A stretch of 64,000 nt of DNA from Dyadobacter jejuensis (GTDB lineage: Bacteria; Bacteroidota; Bacteroidia; Cytophagales; Spirosomataceae). The position numbers and the translations under genes are program-made. This document shows, in pieces, positions 1 to 8,832 of the stretch. Each line of letters starts with the position of its first letter. Position 1 is the first letter of the stretch. The DNA lies in the NCBI RefSeq assembly GCF_003149085.1, contig NZ_QGDT01000007.1, positions 124,001 through 188,000 on the forward strand, given 5' to 3'. Below the pieces are notes generated by a model, which saw only the letters and a list, made by a program, of their open reading frames with translations, was not told where the DNA came from and made no database searches.

Positions 1-2
1 AA

Positions 3-734
3 AATGTAGATTTCACCTATCCAAACGGCACAAAGGCATTACATGCTGTTTCGATGGAAATAAAGTCAAACACCAACAATGCCCTAGTAGGCTTAAGCGG
101 GGCCGGAAAGAGTACAATCATAAATTTGTTAGACAAATTCTATGCCCCCACCTCGGGGGCTATCTACCTGGATGGCGTGGACCTGCAGGAGTACGATACC
201 GAGTGGCTACGAAACCATATTGGTTTGGTATTACAGAAAAACCATATTTTCAACGGGACCATAGCCGAGAATATATTGTATGGAAAGGAAGGTGCCAGCC
301 ACGAAGAGGTGGTTATAGCCGCTCGAAAAGCCCATATTCATGAGCAAATCATGGATCTACCGGAAGGCTATCAGTCCAAAGCCACGCTGCTTTCTGGAGG
401 GCAAAAGCAACGGATATCTATTGCCAGAGTATTTCTAAAAGATCCTCCTATTATTTTTCTGGATGAACCAACGGCTAGTTTAGACGCCATAGCCACCGAA
501 CAGATCAAGAAAAGCTTAGACGCCATAAAACAAGGCCGAACGGTCATCATCATCTCTCATAATATTTCACAAATTATTGACGCCGAAAATGTCATCGTGC
601 TAGAGGCAGGAAAAGTGGTGGAAGCTGGAAGTCACGAAAATTTATATAGTAACGAAAGCGCCTATTACCGGATATTCAATGCCATGGCCAACAGCCTAAA
701 TATTGATAAGATTACGAATACGCTGAAGGACTAA
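3..734 (+). CDS. ABC exporter ATP-binding domain (gene starts left of window)
   Basis: The frame is open from the window edge, so the true start lies outside. The 243 visible residues form a full nucleotide-binding domain: A-loop tyrosine in FTYPNG, Walker A GLSGAGKST (visible residues 30-38), Q-loop LVLQKN, signature LSGGQKQR (about 130-137), Walker B IIFLDEPT, D-loop SLDA and the switch histidine in IISHN. This order and the short linker after it are those of ABC exporters whose ATPase is fused behind a membrane domain, where ATP hydrolysis drives export through the inner membrane. The substrate cannot be told. The ATG at 54 falls after the A-loop, inside the domain, so it is not the start. 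Downstream is only insertion-sequence debris. Confidence 0.9.
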   Translation, partial: NVDFTYPNGTKALHAVSMEIKSNTNNALVGLSGAGKSTIINLLDKFYAPTSGAIYLDGVDLQEYDTEWLRNHIGLVLQKNHIFNGTIAENILYGKEGASHEEVVIAARKAHIHEQIMDLPEGYQSKATLLSGGQKQRISIARVFLKDPPIIFLDEPTASLDAIATEQIKKSLDAIKQGRTVIIISHNISQIIDAENVIVLEAGKVVEAGSHENLYSNESAYYRIFNAMANSLNIDKITNTLKD

Positions 735-1559
735 GATGGTCGAGGATTCAAGTCATTCAGGGAAGATATGAAGCCTGAAAGGACATTTGGGCTGTCGGCT
801 AAAAATAATCCATACCAGATATAATGGGTTCACCAGGCCGACAGGCTTTGTGGGCTTCGTGGGCCGCAGGCTATTGGCCATCATCTAAAATACCATAAGA
901 CCCTATATGATCGAGATATGTGGATTAATTAAATGGATATGCTGGACCCTTCCGAATCTGGACAAACATGGTCAGTGAATGTTTTGAGGCCTGGAAAGGA
1001 GCATCCTGCTTGTAAGCCATAATCTTTTTTTCTGACGCCCATCCATCTTGGTGAACCCAATGTTTGAAAAATGATTGAATTGCTATAGCTTACTGCATCA
1101 AGTATATGGCTTTAATAGAATGCAAAAGCGCATACAAACTTGCTTTACCTGTCAAGGGAACAATGATGAGCATGGCCCATAATCTACTCGCTTCATAGAC
1201 AGGATTCTTAATCGAATCCAAATTCTTTATAGCTGACGATAATTAAAAAAAGAGAGCCAGTCTAAGCGCTTATCTGCCACAAGGTCCGATTGGTCAAAAA
1301 CAGTTTTCAATTCTGAAACCCCCTTCGTACATTTATGTTGTAGCCTAATTTTTTTGTTTTGTTTTGCAAAATTAATACTTTGTTTATCAGCGTATTAAAT
1401 TAAAATCTATGCTACTTTTTTATGCCAAAATATTAGATCAAAACGTATTAAATAGTGCCTGCGACACTTGAGTCATTTAGAATACAAGCCACTTCTTTAT
1501 AAATTAATCCGTTGGATGAAATTTTGTGATTTGCATTTTAACATTTTCGATGTTTCCAT
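735..1559. other. Gene-free stretch with repeat debris
   Basis: No credible reading frame. An 8-base inverted repeat (CTGTCGGC at 792-799, GCCGACAG at 837-844) sits shortly after the ABC gene but has a 37-base loop and no T-run, so it is not a clear terminator. About 917-1115 resembles the dispersed repeat found near 59451-59550. Beyond about 1120 the sequence is AT-rich and looks like eroded insertion-sequence flank. Confidence 0.5.
917..1115 (+). repeat. Degraded copy of the dispersed repeat seen at 59.5 kb
   Basis: By eye, GAGATATGTGGATTAATTAA near 921 matches GAGATATCCGGATAAATTAA near 59454, and CCATCTTGGTGAACCCAATG near 1044 matches CCATCTAAGTGAACCCAATG near 59493. This is followed in both places by CTATAGCTTAC. 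The order of the blocks is the same, so the two loci appear to be diverged copies of one repeat. Confidence 0.5.
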
Positions 1560-2392
1560 TTAGAGTAAATTAATGTATTGAATGGCAGTCAATGCTGTGA
1601 TTTTAGCAAGAATTCTTGTTTTAAAGCCATCAAAACTTTTGGAGTAGTGCCTTCGAATCATAAATTGATCACATAGTTGAGAAAAAAGGGTTTTAACTCT
1701 ATTCCTAGTTTTTCTAAAAATATAAGGTTGCTTTTAGTAGTTCTTTTGACTGTGCCTCATTGGAGTTTCCAAACGAATATTTGCAGATTCAAACAGGTCG
1801 ATTTGCTGTTGATTTGAAATGTACCTGCGATCTCCAAGCAGCACAACATCAGACAATTGTATTTTCACCTCGTTTAATACATAATATCAGGAACATTTGC
1901 CTTTAAATTGTCTATCGAAGAAAAAACTCCAAAAATTGTACAGACTTCAAGTTGCATATAACCGAAAAACCAGGAGTTTTTCGATGCACAAAACACTTTT
2001 CAGGGGCAGTCTCCAAATCTTCTTTACATATTTTGACCATTTTATGCCTGGTCATTTTGCATATTTCTAAAGGCATTGAATCGACAATGAAGTAATCTTC
2101 CAATTCTGTGAATTTATGGGCTAACTTTAAACGGACTTGTTCAGTAAATGCCAGTAGTCTGCGACGGCGCTGATTAAATTGGCCCCTTTCCAATAGATTT
2201 TGAATTAAACCTGAGATAATCATTTTAAACAAGTAATTTTCACTGTCAGGTGACATATACTCTGCCGTTAAACCCAATTCAACTACTTGAAAATCAGTCA
2301 TTTCCCCTAACAACAGACTTCATCTCTACTGAAATTTCTAAGGCCTCTCTCGTCTCAAGTATTTTTGGGTGATTTTTCACTAATTTAGACAT
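1560..2392 (-). pseudogene. IS982-family transposase, broken
   Basis: Pieces in different frames join into one IS982-type DDE transposase. An N-terminal piece starts at an ATG at 2392 (MSKLVKNHPKILE). The middle piece (2313-1912) carries family blocks such as DSENYLFK, a QRRRR patch and DYFIVDSMPLEICK. The last piece holds LGDRRYIS, LFESANIRLETPM, LFSQLCDQFMIRR and KTRILAKITALTAIQYIN before a TAA at 1560-1562. Frames shift near 2310-2330, near 1910-1940 and again before 1740, and in-frame stops occur in between, so no active enzyme can be made. Family assignment rests on remembered IS982 consensus blocks. Terminal inverted repeats were not identified. Confidence 0.8.
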
Positions 2393-2864
2393 GCATATTG
2401 GGGATTAATTGGCAACTATAATGTTGCTGAATATCAGCACATTACCCTAATAATCGCCTTCTATTATTATAATTTATATTTCACCAAATTGGTTAAATTA
2501 ATTATTCCGTATGCGCCTTGTTCATAAACCCGATTACAGAATTAAGCACTTATTCAATTATTACCAACTTAGTATAGTTTAAGAACGAATAATACAAAAG
2601 TGCCCAGGTCAAGGAAATTCGCATTAAATATTTCACCTTTGATTTCGATGGGATAATGCGAATCACTCCGCCAGATTCGACCCACATAATACCTTGGACC
2701 TAATTGCAATTTGGCTCTTGCCAATTATCAAAATGCCTGTCAAATTCTTAATTTTACAACAATCTCCGAATCTAGATGATCTCACATCATCAGCTAAATT
2801 CCATAACAGTATATGACATCACGAATAGTAGGAACCTACTTTATCAAAAACCTATTGCTATAAA
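2393..2864. other. AT-rich intergenic stretch, possible decayed gene fragment
   Basis: No intact gene. On the minus strand a frame from about 2720 to a stop at 2569-2571 reads GPRYYVGRIWRSDSHYPIEI and on to a C-terminus LGTFVLFVLKLY. It looks protein-like, but has no proper start and its upstream continuation is in another frame. It may be the tail of a dead gene. A short palindrome TGCTGAATATCAGCA lies near 2430. Confidence 0.3.
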
Positions 2865-3689
2865 TTAGAATCCATATGTGACCCCTATTTTTAGAAATGA
2901 ATAAATTCTTTCAACCGCCTGATATTCCAAACCAACACCAAATATTCCAAATTTCAGCCCACCACCAATCCGGTATCCGAATCCATCGTATCCATCCAGG
3001 TTATACGTGGGGGAGCCTTTTTGGAGGTAGTCGGTATATTTCCCATATGTCCCTGCATACCCCAAGCCGCCAACCAGATATAGCCCATTGTCTTTAATAG
3101 GTGAAAAGTGAATGCGGTAGGTTCCTCGTAATCCAAGTTCAAGCGACTTTAATTCCGTTATTCCAATAGACCCCGTTGGCTCTTTGGGAAAGAAGGTTCC
3201 TCCCGAAAACAATATTTCGGTCGAGAGTGCCCTGTTGAATTTGTAACCAGCCATCATACCCAGATACATACCACTAGCGTTGTTGCTTTGATCGGAAAAA
3301 AGGCTGTAGCCAGCTTCATACGCAAGGATAAAACGTTTTCCCTTATCAATTTCAATTTGTTCGTTTTCTTCCGATAACGTTGTCGTTTGCTTTTTCTCAG
3401 TCGCCTCCTGTTTTGCCTTGTTACCCTCGGGCGTATTTGTAGCCGTTTGATCAAAAACCTCAGATTCTCCGTTTGCGTAAATAATTACAGCTAGCTCCCT
3501 TTTGTTAATTGAATATACGGGACCGTCAAGATTGGTATATTTTTTGTATTTGACGGTTGACTCAGTCACTTCTATCACTTTTACTTCCATTTGGATATTA
3601 TCCCTTTTTATAATTTTGTCGGGCTTGATGTTTTGTGCATACAGACCACAAGTCGTTAAGATTAACAACGATAAGATAAGTTGTTTCAT
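2865..3689 (-). CDS. Outer membrane beta-barrel protein
   Basis: 274 residues with a Sec signal peptide (MKQLILSLLILTTCGLYAQ). Residues about 25-80 match a domain common in Bacteroidota envelope proteins (VKYKKYTNLDGPVYSI followed by IYANGESEVF). A low-complexity Gln/Glu/Lys/Thr linker follows (about 85-115), then a barrel-like C-terminal half with alternating aromatic and small residues and many glycines, ending in KIGVTYGF with a terminal aromatic as in barrel proteins. It probably sits in the outer membrane; ligand unknown. Its start lies inside the run-on frame of the broken lipoprotein upstream. Gene direction matches the secreted-protein cluster that precedes it. Confidence 0.7.
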   Translation of the reverse strand: MKQLILSLLILTTCGLYAQNIKPDKIIKRDNIQMEVKVIEVTESTVKYKKYTNLDGPVYSINKRELAVIIYANGESEVFDQTATNTPEGNKAKQEATEKKQTTTLSEENEQIEIDKGKRFILAYEAGYSLFSDQSNNASGMYLGMMAGYKFNRALSTEILFSGGTFFPKEPTGSIGITELKSLELGLRGTYRIHFSPIKDNGLYLVGGLGYAGTYGKYTDYLQKGSPTYNLDGYDGFGYRIGGGLKFGIFGVGLEYQAVERIYSFLKIGVTYGF

Positions 3690-3912
3690 AGATATAGTGA
3701 ATAAGATTGTAAATGCTATTTAATTGACATGTGTATGTTTGACCATCAGTGGATGGTAGATTTAGCTTTTCTACGAACCAATATCCGCCCTGACGTTCTA
3801 ATCTGACGTTTGAATTCGAGTATGCCCAATAATATCCTACCCCTATTGAACTTCCGGTATTATTGATGAATAAATTCTCATCAATTGACTGAGATTGAAG
3901 TCCATAATTCAC
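3598..3912 (-). pseudogene. Displaced C-terminal fragment of the PKD lipoprotein
   Basis: This frame continues the homology of the gene at 3881-5176 after a frameshift. Its GVGYYWAYSNSNVRLER and KLNLPS blocks align with GLGYYRAFTNSNVRFEN and QLNLPF at the end of the paralogue at 5222-6403. Homology ends near 3718, but no stop follows there, so the frame runs on to 3598 and overlaps the start of the barrel gene. The joining point is a run of seven T (minus strand) near 3955-3962; one T fewer would fuse the two frames. Confidence 0.65.
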
Positions 3913-5176
3913 ATATAGTTTTGAAAATCCTGTAGTGGACGATGTGTTTTTGATATATAAAAAAATTATTGGAAACTAAAAGCGAAATCTGCAAATCATC
4001 TGAGGTAGGGAACGTTCGAATAAAATCGTTCCCTAATATTTTTAAACCAATCAATTCACCATTGGAAGTGACTACACCCGTTTCCCCCTTGCAAACAACC
4101 TGTTCGCTAGCTTGTCCTGTGAAAGTACCAATAGCACCCGGATTAATTTTTTTTGTAACAGTACCTACCGTGAGTGTTATTGGTGTATATGCTTGGTTTT
4201 TGAAACTCAACGTGGATTGAGAGGGCGTAGCTGCAAAATCGATTCGAATTTCTTTACACCTATTGCTTTCAACCGTATACGTACCAGTCTGCTCAGCAAC
4301 TTTTGCTCCAGAATTAAGGTAGGCAATGGCCCTATATGAATAACTTTTGACAGGACGTTCCGTGGTAAAAAAGCCATCGGCTCCACACTGAGGAGCCGTA
4401 GACGTGTTTTTTGTCTTAATAAAGCCAATGTATTGTGAGACCCAGTATGGGCCGTTAGCCGTTTTTTGGTAAGTTGCACTTTCGGTTTCTATTTCAACGT
4501 AATCCCAGTTGCCAGTTGCCCAGAAAACCGCTTTCCCTGGTTCGATAAAGGCCACAGGGGGGGGGTCCACTGTTATTGACTTAGTTATTACATCGTTTTC
4601 GCCATTTTTTGTCGCAGTTAATTTTATAGTGTACATGCCGCCATGCTTAAATTCGAAATCGAAGTCTACGCCATTGACGGTTGTTTTGTCTCCGTCGCCG
4701 CTTATCAACCAGGTGTAAGATTCGGCATTTTGAGAAGTGTTTTTAAAGGATATCTTAACCGGAGCCACAAGGTTCTGGCTTGGACTATAGGTAAAGTCTG
4801 CTTTTAGTAAATTATTTGTAGGCTGCGATTGTGCTTCCGAAACAACAATAGTCTCGGTATAAGTATCTGTATTTCCGTTATTAAAAGCCTTCAGACTCAC
4901 TGGATATGTCCCCGCTTTATTAAATGTCAGAATAATGTTTTCATCTGTCGCTGACTGCCCAGCGTATGACCATATGTAGCTATTCGCATTTTGGGACGTA
5001 TTTATGAAAGAAACGCTAACAGGAGCCACAAGATTAACATTGGGAGAATAGGTGTAACTCGCTTCTGGAAGCGGCTCTGGGGTAGGTACTTGTTTCTTAA
5101 CACAAAACACGCAAACAAAGAGCAATAGGAAAAGTGAGAGATGGGCAGTTGATTTATTTTGATCTATAAGTTTCAT
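3881..5176 (-). CDS. PKD-domain lipoprotein, C-terminus lost by frameshift
   Basis: 431 residues as read. The N-terminus is a hydrophobic signal ending in a cysteine (VFC, Cys25), a likely lipoprotein anchor. Two PKD-type domains follow at about 40-112 and 126-204, each with the block SYTYSP or DFTYSP, then NLVAPV and FxNTSQNAxSY. A middle region of unknown fold leads to a C-terminal domain from about 320 (TLSFKNQAYTPITLTVG) that is shared with the downstream-coded paralogue at 5222-6403. After SNNFFIY the frame leaves the homology; the correct continuation is at 3598-3912. PKD domains usually mediate binding at the cell surface. Function unknown; the full-length ancestor was about 480 residues. 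A sequencing error in the T-run is possible. Confidence 0.7.
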   Translation of the reverse strand: MKLIDQNKSTAHLSLFLLLFVCVFCVKKQVPTPEPLPEASYTYSPNVNLVAPVSVSFINTSQNANSYIWSYAGQSATDENIILTFNKAGTYPVSLKAFNNGNTDTYTETIVVSEAQSQPTNNLLKADFTYSPSQNLVAPVKISFKNTSQNAESYTWLISGDGDKTTVNGVDFDFEFKHGGMYTIKLTATKNGENDVITKSITVDPPPVAFIEPGKAVFWATGNWDYVEIETESATYQKTANGPYWVSQYIGFIKTKNTSTAPQCGADGFFTTERPVKSYSYRAIAYLNSGAKVAEQTGTYTVESNRCKEIRIDFAATPSQSTLSFKNQAYTPITLTVGTVTKKINPGAIGTFTGQASEQVVCKGETGVVTSNGELIGLKILGNDFIRTFPTSDDLQISLLVSNNFFIYQKHIVHYRIFKTICELWTSISVN

Positions 5177-5221
5177 ATATAAATTGATTTTAATTCAGCT
5201 TCAAGGATGTCCTTATCTTCA

Positions 5222-6403
5222 TTAATTGGCATTTAACGTTACTAACTGATTCACTGTAAATGGAAGATTGAGTTGGTCTGATCCGAATTGCCAGTACCAG
5301 TTAACATCTGTATTTTCGAACCGAACGTTGGAATTGGTAAAGGCTCTATAATATCCTAATCCATATAACTCCTTGTCATTCGGGATGGAAAGATTTTCGA
5401 TTGTTCCACTCTGTAGCTGATAGTTGACGAGTACTTTGTTGATGTTTCGGATAGAATTGTTTCTAACCCTAACAAAAAACCAATTTGAAGCCACATTTAA
5501 CGCAACGTTGGCTGTGCCGGAAGATGGGAAGGTGACAGCAAAATTGTTCCATACAATTTCTGATCCGACAATTGTTCCGGATGAGGTTGTTCCGCTTGTT
5601 TTGGCATAGTATGTAGTCTGGCTTCCGCCCTTGCCTTTGAAACTGCCTTTCTGAGAGGGTTGAATGGTTTGGGTAACTCCACCTAAGGTGATTGTGATTG
5701 GTGTAAACACTTTGTTTTCGAATGTCAGCTCAGTATTTCCTGAGGTTGGATTGGGGTTGCTAGGGTTCGTTGGATTTCCTCCGTCAATACCTGGCGTTGA
5801 GGTATTGCAATTTGCAAAGGAATCCTCGTCGGGGTAGATGGGTATATTGGTAAAAGACCCTTGAAAACGTGCATCCGCCGATTGTCCCGCTGGGTCATAT
5901 GCGGTAAAAGTGAATACACATGACGCAATTCCTGTTGCCTGATCGAAAGAGGTTATGCTGATCGCACCGGTCTTGGTAATAAATAACTGTTGGCCCGTAT
6001 TAACAAAGTTTACTCCCCCCCAGCAAAAAGGAAGATTGTTCAAGTCGAGGTCTTCTAGGGCACCAATGGGTATGGTCTTATTCATAGCCAAGTCGCTGAG
6101 TGTATTGTAATAAACAGAAAGCAGTATGGTAACCCCAGTTTTTATATCAGTGGCTTTTAATGCAATTGACTTTAATCCGCCGCCTACGTCCACAACATAT
6201 CCGCCGGACACTTCACAATCTGTGGTCTGGACATCAATGATTTTCTTGCCGTCTTTGGAAACCGTTAATTCGCTCTTTTTCAATCCGTCCTTTGGGACTA
6301 CCGTTAACTTTTCATTTCCAATACACGCCTGGAGCAACACAATTACCAACAGGATCCTCAAAGCAATCAGCGATCTTCTGGTTATATTATTAGTATTTTT
6401 CAT
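5222..6403 (-). CDS. Surface lipoprotein, paralogue of the PKD lipoprotein C-terminus
   Basis: 393 residues with a lipobox LLQAC (Cys27). The N-terminal half (about 30-205) is beta-rich and unrecognised. An Asn/Pro/Gly/Ser linker (about 205-220) separates it from a C-terminal domain of about 165 residues that aligns with the end of the neighbouring PKD lipoprotein: ELTFENKVFTPITITLGG near the start, SNWFFVRV in the middle, NSNVRFEN and QLNLPF at the end. The pair of genes is adjacent and co-directional, 45 bases apart, as expected of a duplication or domain exchange. The domain could be a surface adhesin or partner-binding module, which is inference. No enzymatic motif seen. Confidence 0.65.
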   Translation of the reverse strand: MKNTNNITRRSLIALRILLVIVLLQACIGNEKLTVVPKDGLKKSELTVSKDGKKIIDVQTTDCEVSGGYVVDVGGGLKSIALKATDIKTGVTILLSVYYNTLSDLAMNKTIPIGALEDLDLNNLPFCWGGVNFVNTGQQLFITKTGAISITSFDQATGIASCVFTFTAYDPAGQSADARFQGSFTNIPIYPDEDSFANCNTSTPGIDGGNPTNPSNPNPTSGNTELTFENKVFTPITITLGGVTQTIQPSQKGSFKGKGGSQTTYYAKTSGTTSSGTIVGSEIVWNNFAVTFPSSGTANVALNVASNWFFVRVRNNSIRNINKVLVNYQLQSGTIENLSIPNDKELYGLGYYRAFTNSNVRFENTDVNWYWQFGSDQLNLPFTVNQLVTLNAN

Positions 6404-6758
6404 GAGTATTAAACTTAAGTTGTTGGTGTTTTATCGAGGGGATATTTAGGCGAACGACGATTCTTATTGGTGTTTTGGGTAATGATTATTAATAATAAAA
6501 CCAATGTTGGGTTTAGACTAAAATTGATCCGTGGTCAATTATATTCAGTTAATTTTTAGATTCACTGGTCTCATATACAGACCAAAGAGTTCTATCGCCG
6601 ATCGTTCCATCCAGGCTGCATTTTATCCACCCTACTAACGCAAACTTGCTGTGGAACCGTGGCTAACCTTGAAGCCAGCACATAACCAATAAGGCTTTTC
6701 CCAGCCAAACAGTGTGCAGCTACGCGAAAATTAGATTATATAATGCTGACAAAGAGCC
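6404..6758. other. Intergenic stretch, nothing recognised
   Basis: 355 bases between the lipoprotein gene and the metalloprotease gene. Short protein-like minus-strand fragments occur near 6560-6720 but with in-frame stops and no start. No terminator hairpin or repeat is evident. Confidence 0.3.
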
Positions 6759-7475
6759 CTAGCGAAGTCCCTCAATATACGAAGACCCGCTTGTAACCAA
6801 ATCGGGTAGCGTTATTGAAATGCCGCGATAATGAAAACCTTTAGCATCTGAGAACCCTCTCCATACCGAATCGTAACGTTCTTGGGGTGTGCCATGGTGA
6901 GAGGGGCTGTTAAAGGCATAGTCCCCAATCTCGAAAAAGGTCTTTAATGTCGCACTAACATCGGTCGACTTCCAAAACTGACGGTAGAACATATAGGCCC
7001 CCGCGCAATAGTCTGCCCACAGCTCCTGATACTTGCCGTCAAAAGACAAATCCATTTTAAAAGAAAGGATGTGTCCAAATTCATGCGCCATGATCATCGG
7101 TATAGTAGTGCCACCCATTGATTTTGGCATTTCTCTGTTATGTAGTCTAAGTCCAAAAAGCACAGTACCATCAGGAAAACTTTCATCATTTACTTCACTG
7201 GTTGCAAAGGCATTAGGACTTTCAATTTCACGGAAGAAGTAAAACTGTGGATTGACTCCAAACATGCTCCGTAGCCGCTGCACTTCCTGACCAGCTACAA
7301 AATCAATTTCTAAATTTCCTGATGTAGCCGATACCGAACCGAGGCTTATGAGCTCGTCACTTAAAAAGCAACCTTCGGCATCTTGGCCATAACCGGACAT
7401 GGGGATCATTGAATAAATAAAAACAAACCCTACTATCAGCCAATCGCTTGAGACAGGTAATTTAGTACTTTTCAT
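6759..7475 (-). CDS. Secreted HEFGH zinc metalloprotease
   Basis: 238 residues from the ATG at 7475; a second in-frame ATG at 7496 would add seven residues and a longer overlap with the preceding gene. A signal segment (about 10-30) ends in GYGQ. The zinc site HEFGH is at about residues 131-135 and a third ligand is plausible in QELWADYCAG (Glu about 151), followed by GTPQERYDS. This HExxH, E-x-x-AD and HGTPxxR order resembles neutral zinc metallopeptidases of the YpfJ type, though overall similarity is uncertain. It would cut peptides in the periplasm or outside. It overlaps the end of the upstream gene at 7462, suggesting translational coupling with that secreted protein. Confidence 0.7.
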   Translation of the reverse strand: MKSTKLPVSSDWLIVGFVFIYSMIPMSGYGQDAEGCFLSDELISLGSVSATSGNLEIDFVAGQEVQRLRSMFGVNPQFYFFREIESPNAFATSEVNDESFPDGTVLFGLRLHNREMPKSMGGTTIPMIMAHEFGHILSFKMDLSFDGKYQELWADYCAGAYMFYRQFWKSTDVSATLKTFFEIGDYAFNSPSHHGTPQERYDSVWRGFSDAKGFHYRGISITLPDLVTSGSSYIEGLR

Positions 7476-7989
7476 TTTTATTGGTTTTGAGGTCATTAAT
7501 ACATTTCATCATTCGTTGAGCAAGATCTCCCTCAGATTTTGGAGAATCAAACGATAATGAATAAAAGCCACGTTTTGTCTTCCAAGGAGTACTAAAATTG
7601 GGAGCATATACCGCTATTTCTTCCGCACATTCGCAATTGAGTAGGAACATTAATACCGCACCAGGAATATTTGGTTTATACAGTAACGATTCAATATTGT
7701 TAAATGGGGTGTACACCGTAAATTCTCTAATTGAATATTCGGAAGAGTATTCAAATTCCCAGTAGTGCTTTAAGTAAAACATCTGATTTTTTGCTACTAC
7801 TGATATTTTCGAATAACTGACCTTTGCCATATTCATATATGGGCACTCGTAAGGCTTTCCATACAAGTTTAGTTTCTGAAGCAGCCAATTAGTGGACTCC
7901 GTGGAAATTAAAATATCTCCACTCTGACCTTTTACGGACTCAATTCGCAATAGGACAATAATAATGAACAAAAGTAATGATGATTTCAT
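7462..7989 (-). CDS. Secreted protein of unknown function, coupled to the metalloprotease
   Basis: 175 residues with a signal peptide (MKSSLLLFIIIVLLRI, cleavage near VKGQ). The mature part is unrecognised, with cysteines in YECPYMN, NCECAEE and MMKC that could form disulfides. Its last 14 bases overlap the likely start of the metalloprotease gene at 7475. Coupling suggests a substrate, inhibitor or partner of that enzyme, which is inference from position only. Confidence 0.6.
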   Translation of the reverse strand: MKSSLLLFIIIVLLRIESVKGQSGDILISTESTNWLLQKLNLYGKPYECPYMNMAKVSYSKISVVAKNQMFYLKHYWEFEYSSEYSIREFTVYTPFNNIESLLYKPNIPGAVLMFLLNCECAEEIAVYAPNFSTPWKTKRGFYSLSFDSPKSEGDLAQRMMKCINDLKTNKNEKY

Positions 7990-8072
7990 AGTAACATCGA
8001 TGAAACAGCTCCTAATAAATAGCTTCCAAAATTGAATACCAATTAGAATACAAGCAATAATCTCAAGAGATC

Positions 8073-8435
8073 CTAAATACTAAAATGATCAACCTTTTTT
8101 GCCTTATCAATTAACTTGTTCCTAAATGTCCGCGCCTCATAGCGGTCATCAAAGGTTCTGTAATACGATTTATATCCGGATGAATATGGGTTTTTCGCTG
8201 CTGGAAACTTGATATATACCTCTGAATTGAAGTACTCAGATGCTTCCTCGGCTTTTGCGGATTCAACTACCGCTACGTTGGCAATACACAAGTGATCAAT
8301 GGTAATATATCCTAATCCAAACTCTCCCCAACATACAATGTAACAATCCTTTGAAAATTGGTTTTCAGCCTGAACATTACGGTAAGTTCCTGCTGTCGAA
8401 AGAATAAAGAGGGCGAGAAATAATAGTGCTTTCAT
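8073..8435 (-). CDS. Small secreted protein, unknown
   Basis: 120 residues with a signal peptide (MKALLFLALFILSTAGTY). The mature part contains two cysteines in DCYIVCWGEFG and one in HLCIAN, and a basic C-terminal half (RTFDDRYEARTFRNK). No family is recognised. It sits in the same minus-strand run of exported proteins as the genes around it, 83 bases before the coupled pair at 7989. Confidence 0.55.
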   Translation of the reverse strand: MKALLFLALFILSTAGTYRNVQAENQFSKDCYIVCWGEFGLGYITIDHLCIANVAVVESAKAEEASEYFNSEVYIKFPAAKNPYSSGYKSYYRTFDDRYEARTFRNKLIDKAKKVDHFSI

Positions 8436-8553
8436 TGTAAATATAGTAATAGTGGAACATGTTTTATTTTCATTTTTGTTTATCGCTTTTCATATAATAA
8501 ACTACACGGCTGGTGACCCAATGGCCTTAGGCATCCCACAAGAACCACATTCC

Positions 8554-8804
8554 CTAAAACCCAATTCCCTCTGCATTAATGCTGACATCCATGATTTCAC
8601 CAACTAGTACAGAATAAGGTTTTGGATCGGATCTCAACACCTGCAATTGCAGGCCAATCAAACCACACTCTTCCCACACGTCCAAGCAAAGCACTTCATA
8701 TCGGCGGCCAGCTTCACTGTAAACATACTTTTCACCCGATTTGACCCTCCAATCGACCAGACTAAATTCGGATGTTTAATATATAGCTCTTTGTCGTTCT
8801 TCAT
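8554..8804 (-). pseudogene. Small broken gene of about 83 codons
   Basis: From an ATG at 8804 the frame reads MKNDKELYIKHPN; after one missing base it continues as FSLVDWRVKSGEKYVYSEAG and on through RRYEVLCLDVWEECG to GEIMDVSINAEGIGF and a TAG at 8554-8556. The composition is that of a real soluble protein and there is no signal peptide. The family is not recognised. A single-base deletion near 8770 explains why no complete frame remains. Confidence 0.45.
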
Positions 8805-8832
8805 AAATATCTTCGATTAAGAAGCCTTAAGC

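Noticed and set aside
792-844. Inverted repeat after the ABC gene as a terminator
   Set aside because: Only eight pairs around a long loop, and no T-run follows.
2569-2720. Short minus-strand frame GPRYYVGRIWRSD as a gene
   Set aside because: No start codon and its upstream half lies in another frame with stops; at best a decayed fragment.
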